From assembly GCF_000317125.1 (NCBI RefSeq), contig NC_019695.1:5072336-5136335 (forward strand): a stretch of DNA of 64,000 bases, read 5' to 3'. The notes beneath the pieces are model-generated. The model searched no databases. It saw only the letters and a list, made by a program, of their open reading frames with translations, and had not been told where the DNA came from. The position numbers were made by a program, and so were the translations under genes. The DNA is from Chroococcidiopsis thermalis PCC 7203. GTDB lineage: Bacteria; Cyanobacteriota; Cyanobacteriia; Cyanobacteriales; Chroococcidiopsidaceae. Shown piece after piece: positions 44,690 through 53,061 of the stretch (position 1 is the first letter of the stretch; each line of letters starts with the position of its first letter).

Positions 44690-45132
44690 GAAGAAACGAT
44701 CAATTGAATTGTGGTTTGAATAGATCTTACGGCTAACGTACTCAATTTAAAATAGTAGTCTCTGCTTCTATAGCAATCCAAATTGATTTGTGAACGTTGC
44801 CTGTGCTGCAACTGCTTCATATTGTATGAGAGTTGTATAGCAGTTCTAAATGATTTGTAAATTCGGCACGTATAGAAAACTTTAAAAATCGAAAAGGCTA
44901 GCTTGAAAGCTTTGTCAAAGTAATTTGTGTGCTTGTTGTCCGATCTAAATTTATCGATCGCACTTATTTTGATTCGCTACCATTTCAGATTGAAAACATC
45001 AACCTACTGGCTTAAAACTGGTTTAATTTAAATCGCGATCGCCTACACTCTATGTAAACTTGTCTTGGACTTTTATCGGCGTGACACAAATATTAATTGA
45101 TATGCCCCTGCTATTATCTACTTCCTACTTCT
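44690..45132. other. Gene-free gap after the channel gene
   Basis: About 440 nt of AT-rich DNA. Short plus-strand frames at 44536-44736 and 45060-45296 overlap the channel and dynamin genes and look spurious. I see no RNA gene. Confidence 0.55.
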
Positions 45133-46863
45133 TCATGTTAAAGCGATCGACTTTTGAAATAAGCCTTCTATCTGTTGTAACTTCATCGCAACTTCCCCAT
45201 CTAGCTTTTGCAAACGTTGCATTTCTGCATCCCGATTTACCTCAAAAGTTTCTTTTTGCTGAACTAGATTATCTAGTTCAGATTTTCGAGAGATAATATC
45301 ATCGTCGATCCGTTTAGTTACTTCTCGTTCGTAAGCATCAAAATATTCTTTCACGCCGTTATATACAGCAAGCCATTGTTCGCTAGCTACCTGCGGTAAA
45401 TGTTTAATTAATTCTTTCTCAGCCATTTTAACTAATTCTTGACGTACCCGATCTGCTTGCAAAAAATTCATGTTTAAACCAATTAATGCTAATTCTAATA
45501 GTTCCCTAAAGATTCTTTTTACAGCAAAAATAATATTATCAATACCAATGACAGCAACATAGTTAAATAAAATATTTTTCCAGTCAAACTCTGCACCCGC
45601 CATCGCTATCCCAGCTAAGTTACCCCTAGTAAGCGAAAACAATCCCATTGCCCATTTTGTCCAAGCAGGTGTCTTATTGTTTTCAGCCGTACCATTAGAA
45701 TTAGCTACGACCTTTTGTTCGGTAATTTTTTCGGTTATTTCGTCAGTGACTTGAGAATAAGATTCGCCATGTCGAGCCGCGCTAACGGTAAGTTGGGCAA
45801 AGGCTGTATTTAAGTTTTTTTCAGCACTCAACGTCCAATTAGATAATTTATCGTTAATATACTGCTCAAATACTTTTTTTAGTACTGTATTGAAAGCATC
45901 ATGCTTGTTTTTGCTCAAAGAATCAAATAGTTTTAAATCTGGTTGATAGCTTAAAAAATCAGTTTCAAAAGTATTACCTAGATTTAAGATATAGTTACGA
46001 AATGAATCGGCAATTTCTTTCGCTTGGATATCTCTCATACTGCGAATTTCTTGTTGAAAGCGATCGCGAATACCAGTTAACTTTTTAAATTCCGGTTCTA
46101 GAGAATTAATTTTGCGCTTTAATCGATCGACATCTTGCGCTAATAAAGGAATACGACGCTCGATCGCTGCGTGAGTGCGAGTATAAGCTTGACGCGCTAT
46201 AGTTCTTGCTTGTCGCAGTTGCGCGATCGCTCTTTCTTTGGTAAGAAATGTATTTAACGAACCTAAAAATTCGGGAAAACCAGTTCCTTCTAACCGAGCT
46301 TCCGTATCATTTAAACCAGGGCTATCAATAATTTCTATACCTTTTTCTAATAAGGGTAAAGGATATTCGACTAAGGCATGGCTAACATTAGGAAATATCT
46401 GTTGCTCATCTTGTTTTAACTGCTTTGCTTCTGAAGGTTCGATTGTATAAGTTTGTTTGAATTGTTGAAAATCTAATTGTTCGGGTTTCGTGTCATCGTT
46501 AAAATAAACTGTAACCTTCTTCTCCTTGCCATAACGTAAAATAGTTAAGATAGCCGTATATGAATTGAGATCGCTATATAATAAATTTTCGCCAATCAAA
46601 GCATTCCAAAAGGTAGTCTTATCTCGCTTCATATTCTCTAAAACTAAAAGCCGAAATACTCCTCGACGTAAATTATTTTCTACCGCTTTTATGTCTTCTA
46701 ACTGGCTATTTAAACCAAGTCCACCAGAAGAGATTTTTCCTTCTAATTCTGCTAGTTCGATCGTTTCAGCCATCTGTTCCAGATAGTTAGCAACTTCTAC
46801 CCTCACTTGAGCAACTCGTTCTAAATCTTTAAGAAAATTTTCGGTTTCTATTTCGTAATTCAT
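45133..46863 (-). CDS. Dynamin-like protein with degenerate GTPase domain
   Basis: This encodes a 576-residue protein of the bacterial dynamin-like type, which normally shapes or fuses membranes using GTP. The G1 loop reads LENMKRDKTTFWNALIG (residues ~75-91), where family members have G at both the E76 and D81 positions, so GxxxxGKT is lost. The switch region and DSPGLNDTEAR (180-190) remain. The next residues jump to LEGTGFPEFLGSLNTFLTKE, which in relatives lies over 100 residues later, so the part with the G4 (NKxD-type) motif is deleted in frame. The helical arms and a hydrophobic paddle (~418-470) persist. It is probably inactive as a GTPase. Confidence 0.82.
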   Translation of the reverse strand: MNYEIETENFLKDLERVAQVRVEVANYLEQMAETIELAELEGKISSGGLGLNSQLEDIKAVENNLRRGVFRLLVLENMKRDKTTFWNALIGENLLYSDLNSYTAILTILRYGKEKKVTVYFNDDTKPEQLDFQQFKQTYTIEPSEAKQLKQDEQQIFPNVSHALVEYPLPLLEKGIEIIDSPGLNDTEARLEGTGFPEFLGSLNTFLTKERAIAQLRQARTIARQAYTRTHAAIERRIPLLAQDVDRLKRKINSLEPEFKKLTGIRDRFQQEIRSMRDIQAKEIADSFRNYILNLGNTFETDFLSYQPDLKLFDSLSKNKHDAFNTVLKKVFEQYINDKLSNWTLSAEKNLNTAFAQLTVSAARHGESYSQVTDEITEKITEQKVVANSNGTAENNKTPAWTKWAMGLFSLTRGNLAGIAMAGAEFDWKNILFNYVAVIGIDNIIFAVKRIFRELLELALIGLNMNFLQADRVRQELVKMAEKELIKHLPQVASEQWLAVYNGVKEYFDAYEREVTKRIDDDIISRKSELDNLVQQKETFEVNRDAEMQRLQKLDGEVAMKLQQIEGLFQKSIALT

Positions 46864-47039
46864 GCTGTTTCGCTTATGTAAAGGAACGATCTTGTCCGTA
46901 AGAGTAAATTCTGTACAACCGTAACCTTGAGATTCCTACAATGCCCATAGCAAAACTAGGGAAATTTAGCTAGTTTTCCCGTGGTTAGTGACGATCGCGA
47001 AGATGATGAGATGGTAAAAATACTGGTTTATAGTAAGTT

Positions 47040-47813
47040 ATGACAAGTAAGCGTTTGTATCACTTGGGTTTTGGGCGAGACGACTTGGGTACTGTACCCC
47101 CCACAATAGCGCTGTTGTCGGGAGATCCCGAACGATCGCATTTCATCGCCAAAACTTATTTACAGGGCGATCGCTTGTTGTCGGCAAATCGCGGTTTAAA
47201 TAGTTATATCGGCAATTTAGCGAATGGGCGATCGCTTTTAGCGGCGACAAGTGGGATGGGTGCGCCTTCCCTAAGTATTGTGGTGAATGAGTTAGTGCAG
47301 TTGGGAATTCGGCAAATTATTCGCATCGGAACTTGCGGTTCGATCCAAGATTACGTACCAGCAGGAAGTATTGTCATCAGTCAGGCGGCTTTGTGTCGTC
47401 AGGGTGCAGCCAACGATATTGCACCTGTAGAATATCCCGCCGCTGCCGATCCTTTCCTCACGGTGGCTTTAGTCCAGGCAGCACGGGAGTTAGGAGTAGA
47501 GTATCATTTAGGAATTACAGCTTCGGTGGATACGTTCTATGAAGGACAGGAACGAGTCGATTCTGCCAATCCGCATTTAATGCGATCGCTACAAGGAATT
47601 ACAGCAGAATATAGACGGTTGAATATACTTAACTATGAAATGGAATCCGGTACGCTGTTTAAAATGGCGGGAGTTTATAACTTTGCCGCAGCTTGCATTT
47701 GTACTGTTGTTGCCCAGCGAAGGAGTAGTGAGGAGATATTATTAAAACAGCAAGCAGATTCAGGTGGTAATGCGATCGCTGTGGCGATTCGAGTTATAGA
47801 AAATTTAGCATAA
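47040..47813 (+). CDS. udp: Nucleoside phosphorylase (uridine phosphorylase-like)
   Basis: This 257-residue NP-I family enzyme cleaves a nucleoside with phosphate into base and pentose-1-phosphate. It has LLSGDPERSHFIAKTYL, ATSGMGAPSLSIVVNELVQL with RIGTCGSIQ (phosphate site), and LNYEMESGTLFKMAGV for ribose contact. The uridine-type preference is inferred from resemblance to Udp. No clear ribosome site is visible before the ATG. The DUF29 gene follows 49 nt after the stop. Confidence 0.85.
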   Translation: MTSKRLYHLGFGRDDLGTVPPTIALLSGDPERSHFIAKTYLQGDRLLSANRGLNSYIGNLANGRSLLAATSGMGAPSLSIVVNELVQLGIRQIIRIGTCGSIQDYVPAGSIVISQAALCRQGAANDIAPVEYPAAADPFLTVALVQAARELGVEYHLGITASVDTFYEGQERVDSANPHLMRSLQGITAEYRRLNILNYEMESGTLFKMAGVYNFAAACICTVVAQRRSSEEILLKQQADSGGNAIAVAIRVIENLA

Positions 47814-47862
47814 TACTCTGAATTAATCGGAATAGAGATGGATGTATTTTGAGGTGCTAGTC

Positions 47863-48291
47863 ATGGAAGAATTACTAGAGTTAAAAGATTTACTGCTCAA
47901 AGGTGATGTCCCAGCAGCATTGGAGATTGTTGAAGAATTAGAAGAAATGAGCCGCGACGATAAAATTAGTGCTATTGGCAGCTATGCTGTTATTCTCCTG
48001 TTACATCTGATTAAGCAACAAGTTGAAAATCGCTCAACCGCCTCCTGGGAAGTATCAATTCGCAATTCGGTACGAGCTATCCAAAAAAAGAATAAGCGAC
48101 GTAAAGCGGGAGGGTATTATTTAACATTAGAGGAACTGTACGTAGCTTTAGAAGAAGCTTATCCTGATGCAATTGATTATGCCTCTTTAGAAGTAGCAGA
48201 AGGACTTTACGAACCAGAAGCATTAGCAGAAATTGTCGATCGCGAAGTCATTCTCGATCGCGCTATGAAATTGATATTACCGCAAGAGTGA
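47863..48291 (+). CDS. DUF29 family protein
   Basis: This encodes a 142-residue acidic helical protein. I set the start at the ATG at 47863, with GAGG 8 nt upstream; a TTG/ATG further up is out of register with a ribosome site. The middle segment LLLHLIKQQVENRSTASWEV followed by SIRNSVRAI matches the DUF29 pattern, found in very many cyanobacterial copies. Function is unknown. It is followed after 6 nt by tlyA, so the two are probably cotranscribed. Confidence 0.75.
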   Translation: MEELLELKDLLLKGDVPAALEIVEELEEMSRDDKISAIGSYAVILLLHLIKQQVENRSTASWEVSIRNSVRAIQKKNKRRKAGGYYLTLEELYVALEEAYPDAIDYASLEVAEGLYEPEALAEIVDREVILDRAMKLILPQE

Positions 48292-48297
48292 ATTGCC

Positions 48298-49110
48298 TTG
48301 ACTAAACAACGACTCGATACTTTATTAGTAGAATTAAATTTATGTACCTCGCGCCAGCAAGCACAACGGCTGATTCAGGCAGGGGAAGTCATGGTCAATC
48401 GGCAAGTCATTGATAAAGCTGGTACGGAAATTGAAACCACCGCAAAAATTGAAATTAAAGCGCGATCGCCATATGTGTCTAGAGGTGGAGAAAAACTTGC
48501 CAAAGCTTTAGCTGAATTTACTATTTCTGTAACAGACAGAATTTGTTTAGATGGGGGAATATCTACGGGAGGCTTTACCGATTGCTTGTTGCAAGCGGGT
48601 GCAAAACAAGTCTACGGTGTCGATGTCGGTTACGGACAAGTCGAGTGGCGCTTGCGTAACGATCCGCGTGTCGTACTGCGGGAACGGACGAATTTACGCC
48701 ATCTCACCCCAGAAGAATTATATGGCAATGCAGCACCAGCTGATTTAGCCGTCGTTGATGTATCATTTATTTCCTTAACTAAAGTTTTGCCTGCATTGTG
48801 GCAACTTTTAATCGAGCCTCGCGAGACGATATTATTAGTAAAACCTCAATTTGAAGTTGGGCGATCGCGAGTTGGTAAAAAAGGAGTGGTGCGCGATCCT
48901 AACGACCAAGCAGAGGCAGTTTTTCAAGTTCTCCAAACATCGCGAGAACTAGGCTGGCAATACCGCGGCTTAACCTGGTCGCCAATCCAGGGTCCAGCAG
49001 GAAACATTGAGTATTTATTATGGCTGGGAATGGAAAGCCAGACACCAGAACCCGAACTTCAGGCAATTCAACAGCTTGCTAGCAAAGCGCGGCAGCAATT
49101 TTCGAGTTAA
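48298..49110 (+). CDS. tlyA: TlyA family RNA 2'-O-methyltransferase
   Basis: This encodes a 270-residue protein. The N-terminal S4 RNA-binding domain (RLDTLLVELNLCTSRQQAQR, then IQAGEVMVN) is joined to a Rossmann-like FtsJ methyltransferase. That domain has the KDKE-type core: CLDGGISTGGFTDCLLQAGA (SAM site), DLAVVDVSFISL and LLVKPQFEVGR. TlyA proteins methylate ribose in 16S or 23S rRNA; the older name hemolysin A is misleading. The start is TTG at 48298, six nt after the DUF29 stop. It is complete. Confidence 0.92.
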   Translation: MTKQRLDTLLVELNLCTSRQQAQRLIQAGEVMVNRQVIDKAGTEIETTAKIEIKARSPYVSRGGEKLAKALAEFTISVTDRICLDGGISTGGFTDCLLQAGAKQVYGVDVGYGQVEWRLRNDPRVVLRERTNLRHLTPEELYGNAAPADLAVVDVSFISLTKVLPALWQLLIEPRETILLVKPQFEVGRSRVGKKGVVRDPNDQAEAVFQVLQTSRELGWQYRGLTWSPIQGPAGNIEYLLWLGMESQTPEPELQAIQQLASKARQQFSS

Positions 49111-49175
49111 AGATGCAAGACTTCCGTTTCTACAACTAGAATTAATGGGGGTAAAACGATTACAGTTATAAATAC

Positions 49176-50036
49176 ATGCCAGCTTTAGAAGAAATTCTCG
49201 CGATCGCTCGTTCTGTTGGTTGGGGCGCATCCTATCTTCTCCGGTCTTACTATTATGGTGAAAATAAAGACAACCTAGACATTAAAGATAAGCAAGGTAG
49301 TCCTGTCACCTCAGCAGATTTAGCCGTGAATCGTTATATCCTCGATCGCCTGCAAACTAACTTGGGACAGGAAGAATTTGCCTACATTACCGAAGAAACT
49401 TATAAATCTTCTACACCACAACCCACCAAATCTTGGGTTTGGATAATTGACCCTTTAGATGGTACGCGAGATTTTATCGATAAAACTGGAGAATATACAA
49501 TTCACATTGCTTTGGTTAAAGATGGTCGTCCGGTGTTATCAGTCGTAGCCTATCCAGAAGTAGAAAAACTTTATTTTGCTACATTAGGAGGCGGAACATT
49601 TGTTGAAACTCGCGATGGCAATATTCAACAAGTAAAAGTTTCTCAACGGCAGAATGTTGAAGAATTTACAATAGTTGTGAGTCGTTCGCACAGAGGTAAG
49701 AAATTAGAGAAAGTTTTATCTAAATTACTATGTAAAAAACAAAAGAGTGTGGGTAGTATTGGCGGAAAAATAGCTGCTATTGTCGAACAACAAGCAGATG
49801 TTTATATTTCTCTTTCTGGTAAATCTGCCCCTAAAGATTGGGACTTAGCCGCACCAGAGTTGATTCTTACAGAAGCTGGAGGAAAACTAACACACTTTGA
49901 TGGAACTCCTTTAATTTATAACAAAGAAGATGTCAGTCAATGGGGCGGTTTAATTGCTAGTAATGGTGAGTGTCACGATCGATTGTGCGTTGAAGCTGAA
50001 AGAATATTAGTAGAAATAGAAAATGAGGCGATTTAA
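49176..50036 (+). CDS. cysQ: 3'(2'),5'-bisphosphate nucleotidase / inositol monophosphatase family
   Basis: This 286-residue Mg-dependent phosphatase probably removes 3'-phosphoadenosine phosphate made during sulfate assimilation. Family motifs are YITEETYKS (metal Glu), WIIDPLDGTRDFIDKTGEY (metal and catalytic Asp) and APKDWDLAAPELILTEAGG (base or substrate). It could alternatively act on inositol phosphate or fructose-bisphosphate, as in related members. No ribosome site is obvious. Confidence 0.85.
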   Translation: MPALEEILAIARSVGWGASYLLRSYYYGENKDNLDIKDKQGSPVTSADLAVNRYILDRLQTNLGQEEFAYITEETYKSSTPQPTKSWVWIIDPLDGTRDFIDKTGEYTIHIALVKDGRPVLSVVAYPEVEKLYFATLGGGTFVETRDGNIQQVKVSQRQNVEEFTIVVSRSHRGKKLEKVLSKLLCKKQKSVGSIGGKIAAIVEQQADVYISLSGKSAPKDWDLAAPELILTEAGGKLTHFDGTPLIYNKEDVSQWGGLIASNGECHDRLCVEAERILVEIENEAI

Positions 50037-50073
50037 ACGCTCTTGAGAACGGTTTTATCGCGATTACGGATCT

Positions 50074-50101
50074 GTAGGGGCGCACGGCTGTGCGCCCCTA
50101 C
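50074..50101. repeat. Perfect 28-bp palindrome, family B, copy 3
   Basis: GTAGGGGCGCACGGCTGTGC-GCCCCTAC. Relative to 25549 it is inverted and carries the same flanks (GAATGTAT and GATCT) in reverse. Confidence 0.85.
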
Positions 50102-50259
50102 GAATGTATTACACCCGCATGGGAAATACCATATAACCTCGCGATCGCCTGGCTTCTGCTTGCTGACACAAAAATCATCCTAGAGAAATTTTTTATCTCC
50201 TCCAATTCTCGTTACATTGAAGGAGAGGATGCACTTAAGCCGTGCTAGGAGAGAACCGT

Positions 50260-52527
50260 ATGGACGCAGATACAAAACAGGAACAATCCCACTCAAACCA
50301 TAACGGCGAGAAGCACAACACCCCAGAAATGGGTGGTGGATTACCTGTAATTCAGTATTGGGCAGAACATACGTTGTCTCCAGAGGGACCGAAACTGTGG
50401 CAAACTCTATTACATAAAAGCTCTTGCCTATCTTGTGCTTGGGGAACGGGTGGACAAAAAGGCGGGTTTCATAACGAACTAGACGAACCGCTACAACGCT
50501 GCATGAAGAGTGTAGAGGCTATTTCTGCCGAACTGCAACCGCCAGTAGAACGGCATTTTTTCGATCGCCACACAATTACCGAACTCCAGCAGTTGTCCTC
50601 TCTAGAAGCAGATCGTCTCGGTCGTCTTAGCTTTCCTGTCATTTTACGTGAAGGAAAGTCTCATTACGAACGTATTTCTTGGGAAGAGATTTATCAAATT
50701 GCCGAAACAGCTTTTCGCCACCCTCCAGAACGAGTTGCGTCCTATAGTTCGGGGCGATCGTCTAACGAAGCGGCATTTTTGTTGCAATTAACGATCCGGG
50801 CTTTGGGATCGAATCACTTAGCAGATTGCTCCGATTTGTGCCATGTTCCTTCTACCGTAGGTTTGAAGGAAATGTTTGGTTCCGGTACTTCAATGGTAAG
50901 TTTAGATAGTCTGAAGAAGGCAGACTGTGTAGTGTTAATTGGCTCGAATGCGCCTGCAAACCACCCGCGTTTGATGAACGAATTAATTCAACTACGCGAT
51001 CGCGGTGGTAAAGTTATTGTGGTCAATCCAGTTGTAGAAGTTGGGTTAGTTAAATTCGCCTCACCTGCATACCCGCTTAAATCTCTCTTCACCGGATCGG
51101 ATATTTCTTCACTCTATCTTCAGTTGATTCCTGGTAGTGATGTTGCTTTATTTGTGGGGATTCAAAAAGCATTAATCGAACAAAATCTCATTCAAATTGA
51201 TTATCTACGCGATCGAACTGAAGATTGGGAAGCTGTCGTAGATTATGCTATTTCTACTGAATGGGAAACTATTGTAGCTACTTGCGGCATTTCCAAAGCA
51301 GAAATTGAAGCAGCAGCCCGCATTATCGGGACTTCAAAAGGTGTGGTCTTTGCTTGGGCAATGGGGGCGACACAACACGAAAATGGGGTAGATAACGTCT
51401 ATGCGATCGCCAATACAGCCTTAATCACAGGAAATGCAGGTAAAGAGGGTGCTGGCACGATGCCGATTCGCGGACACTCCAACGTGCAAGGGTTTGGCTC
51501 GATGGGTGTCACGGCAAAATTGAAGCCAGAAATTCAACAAACTTTAGAAAAATTGTTAGGGCGATCGCTCAACCGCAATCCCGGCTATCGCGCCCGTAAT
51601 TTAATTGACGCTGCGGATGCGGGTGAGGTAGATTCGTTAATTTGTGTGGGTGGTAATTTATATGCTGCTAACCCAGATTTAACCCAAGCTAAGCGGGCAT
51701 TAGGTAACATCGAAACCATTATCTACCTCGCAACAAAACCAAATTTAGGACACTTCCACGGCTTAGCTAAGAAAAACACAATTATCATTCCAGTATTTAA
51801 TAGATTTGAAAATCCACACAAAACAACGACTGAATCTGGCAATAATTTTGTCCGGCTCAATGATGAAGGCAAAACCCATATTAAAGACGGAGATTTAATT
51901 TCAGAAGTCGAATTTATAACAGAATTAGCCCATCGGCTTCACGGGGAAGAACCGATTCAATGGCGCAAACTTCAAGATACAAAATACGTGCGTCAACTCA
52001 TCGCCAAAACCATCCCTGGTTTCGAGCAAATGGCAACTATTGACGAAACTAAAGAAGAATTTACCATTGGCGGACGCATCTTTAAACAACCTAAATTTGC
52101 TACCCCATCAGGTAAAGCCAAGATGTTTGTTACGCTTTTACCCCAACTGCACGCACCTCAGCCGCAAGATTTTGGCATCTGTGAATCTACTCGCAGTCTT
52201 AGCTTAATTTTGATGACTGGACGCAGTTATTCACAACATAATACTGTAGTGTACAAAGAAGGCGATCGCTATCGGGGAATGCCGCATCGAAATTGTATAT
52301 TAATGCATTCAGCTGATGCTGAAAAAGCAGGATTGCAAGAGCATCAGCGCCTCACAGTGCAGGGTGATGCAGGCAAGATGGAAAATGTAGAGATTATTTT
52401 TGGTTCCGTGCGTCAAGGGACGGCTTTCATGTTTTATCCCGAAGTTAACGCGATATTTAAGGCAAGGATCGATCCTAAATGTGGAATACCTGCCTTCAAG
52501 CGAGTACCGATTTTTGTGTATATTTAG
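50260..52527 (+). CDS. FdhF/YdeP-family molybdopterin oxidoreductase
   Basis: This encodes a 755-residue protein of the bis-MGD DMSO-reductase superfamily. The N-terminal segment has CLSCAWGTGGQKGGFHNEL. YSSGRSSNEAAFLLQL and CSDLCHVPSTVG follow, where family members bind the pterin. GAGTMPIRGHSNVQGFGSMG and the C-terminal MTGRSYSQHNTVVYKEGDRY are also typical. The usual N-terminal 4Fe-4S cysteine motif of formate dehydrogenase is not evident, as is normal for YdeP. The ATG at 50260 has AGGAGAG just upstream. Physiological role is unknown; acid resistance is reported for the E. coli member. It stands alone. Confidence 0.87.
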   Translation: MDADTKQEQSHSNHNGEKHNTPEMGGGLPVIQYWAEHTLSPEGPKLWQTLLHKSSCLSCAWGTGGQKGGFHNELDEPLQRCMKSVEAISAELQPPVERHFFDRHTITELQQLSSLEADRLGRLSFPVILREGKSHYERISWEEIYQIAETAFRHPPERVASYSSGRSSNEAAFLLQLTIRALGSNHLADCSDLCHVPSTVGLKEMFGSGTSMVSLDSLKKADCVVLIGSNAPANHPRLMNELIQLRDRGGKVIVVNPVVEVGLVKFASPAYPLKSLFTGSDISSLYLQLIPGSDVALFVGIQKALIEQNLIQIDYLRDRTEDWEAVVDYAISTEWETIVATCGISKAEIEAAARIIGTSKGVVFAWAMGATQHENGVDNVYAIANTALITGNAGKEGAGTMPIRGHSNVQGFGSMGVTAKLKPEIQQTLEKLLGRSLNRNPGYRARNLIDAADAGEVDSLICVGGNLYAANPDLTQAKRALGNIETIIYLATKPNLGHFHGLAKKNTIIIPVFNRFENPHKTTTESGNNFVRLNDEGKTHIKDGDLISEVEFITELAHRLHGEEPIQWRKLQDTKYVRQLIAKTIPGFEQMATIDETKEEFTIGGRIFKQPKFATPSGKAKMFVTLLPQLHAPQPQDFGICESTRSLSLILMTGRSYSQHNTVVYKEGDRYRGMPHRNCILMHSADAEKAGLQEHQRLTVQGDAGKMENVEIIFGSVRQGTAFMFYPEVNAIFKARIDPKCGIPAFKRVPIFVYI

Positions 52528-52539
52528 CGCTATAGCTTA

Positions 52540-52772
52540 GTGAGAGTTTTGTTTGATACTTCTGTTTTGGTTGCTGCACTACTTGTCAGTCATTCTCAGC
52601 ATCCCGCTTGCTTGGCTCGATAGCCATAAATGTTCCAGGTGGTGGCATTTTTGATGCTTTGATTGCTCAAGCTGCCTTGAAAGCACATGTAAACATTCTC
52701 CTGGCATTGAATCCAAATCATTTTACTCGCCTTGGAGATGCGATTGCCAATCTCGTACAAGTTTCTGAATAA
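52540..52772 (+). pseudogene. Broken PIN-domain toxin gene
   Basis: The first part reads VRVLFDTSVLVAALLVSHSQ with the first PIN acidic residue, then stops at TAG 52621. A second frame starts near 52656 as GGIFDALIAQAALKAHVN with ILLALNPNHFTRLGD, the C-terminal half with the last acidic residues, ending at TAA 52770. The middle ~45-50 residues are missing. No antitoxin gene is beside it. It overlaps the upstream part of the next frame. Confidence 0.75.
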
Positions 52773-52794
52773 TATTTTAGTAGGTCGATCGCAT

Positions 52795-52983
52795 ATGCAA
52801 AATACATCTGAATATCTCTGCGCTTATTGTGGCGAACCTAATGCTACGTTTGTCGATCTTAGCGGGGGAATGCAGCAATCTTATGTGGAAGACTGCCAAG
52901 TTTGCTGTCAGCCTAACGTACTTTATATTTATATTGACGAGGATAATTTAGACATAGAAATTAGTAGCGAACCTGAAAGTTAA
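52795..52983 (+). CDS. CPXCG-type cysteine-rich small protein
   Basis: This encodes a 62-residue protein. The true start is the ATG at 52795, because the 21 codons before it are a remnant of the PIN gene in another frame. It contains CAYCGEPN and DCQVCCQPN, a CxxC...CxxCC zinc-binding pattern (the family usually reads CPxCG). The C-terminus is acidic. It is likely a small zinc protein of unknown role. Confidence 0.78.
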   Translation: MQNTSEYLCAYCGEPNATFVDLSGGMQQSYVEDCQVCCQPNVLYIYIDEDNLDIEISSEPES

Positions 52984-53061
52984 ACTGATTTATTCTTTAA
53001 CTAATAAAACTGATTTAACAGGACGCTGAATTTGTTTTCTGTAGTAAACTCCTTTTCGCTT

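Noticed and set aside
44536-44736. Separate 66-aa ORF after the channel gene
   Set aside because: It overlaps the channel in another frame. The channel's own frame encodes the M4 helix here, which explains the sequence better.
45060-45296. 78-aa ORF opposite the dynamin-like gene
   Set aside because: It is antisense to a well-supported coding region, with no independent evidence.
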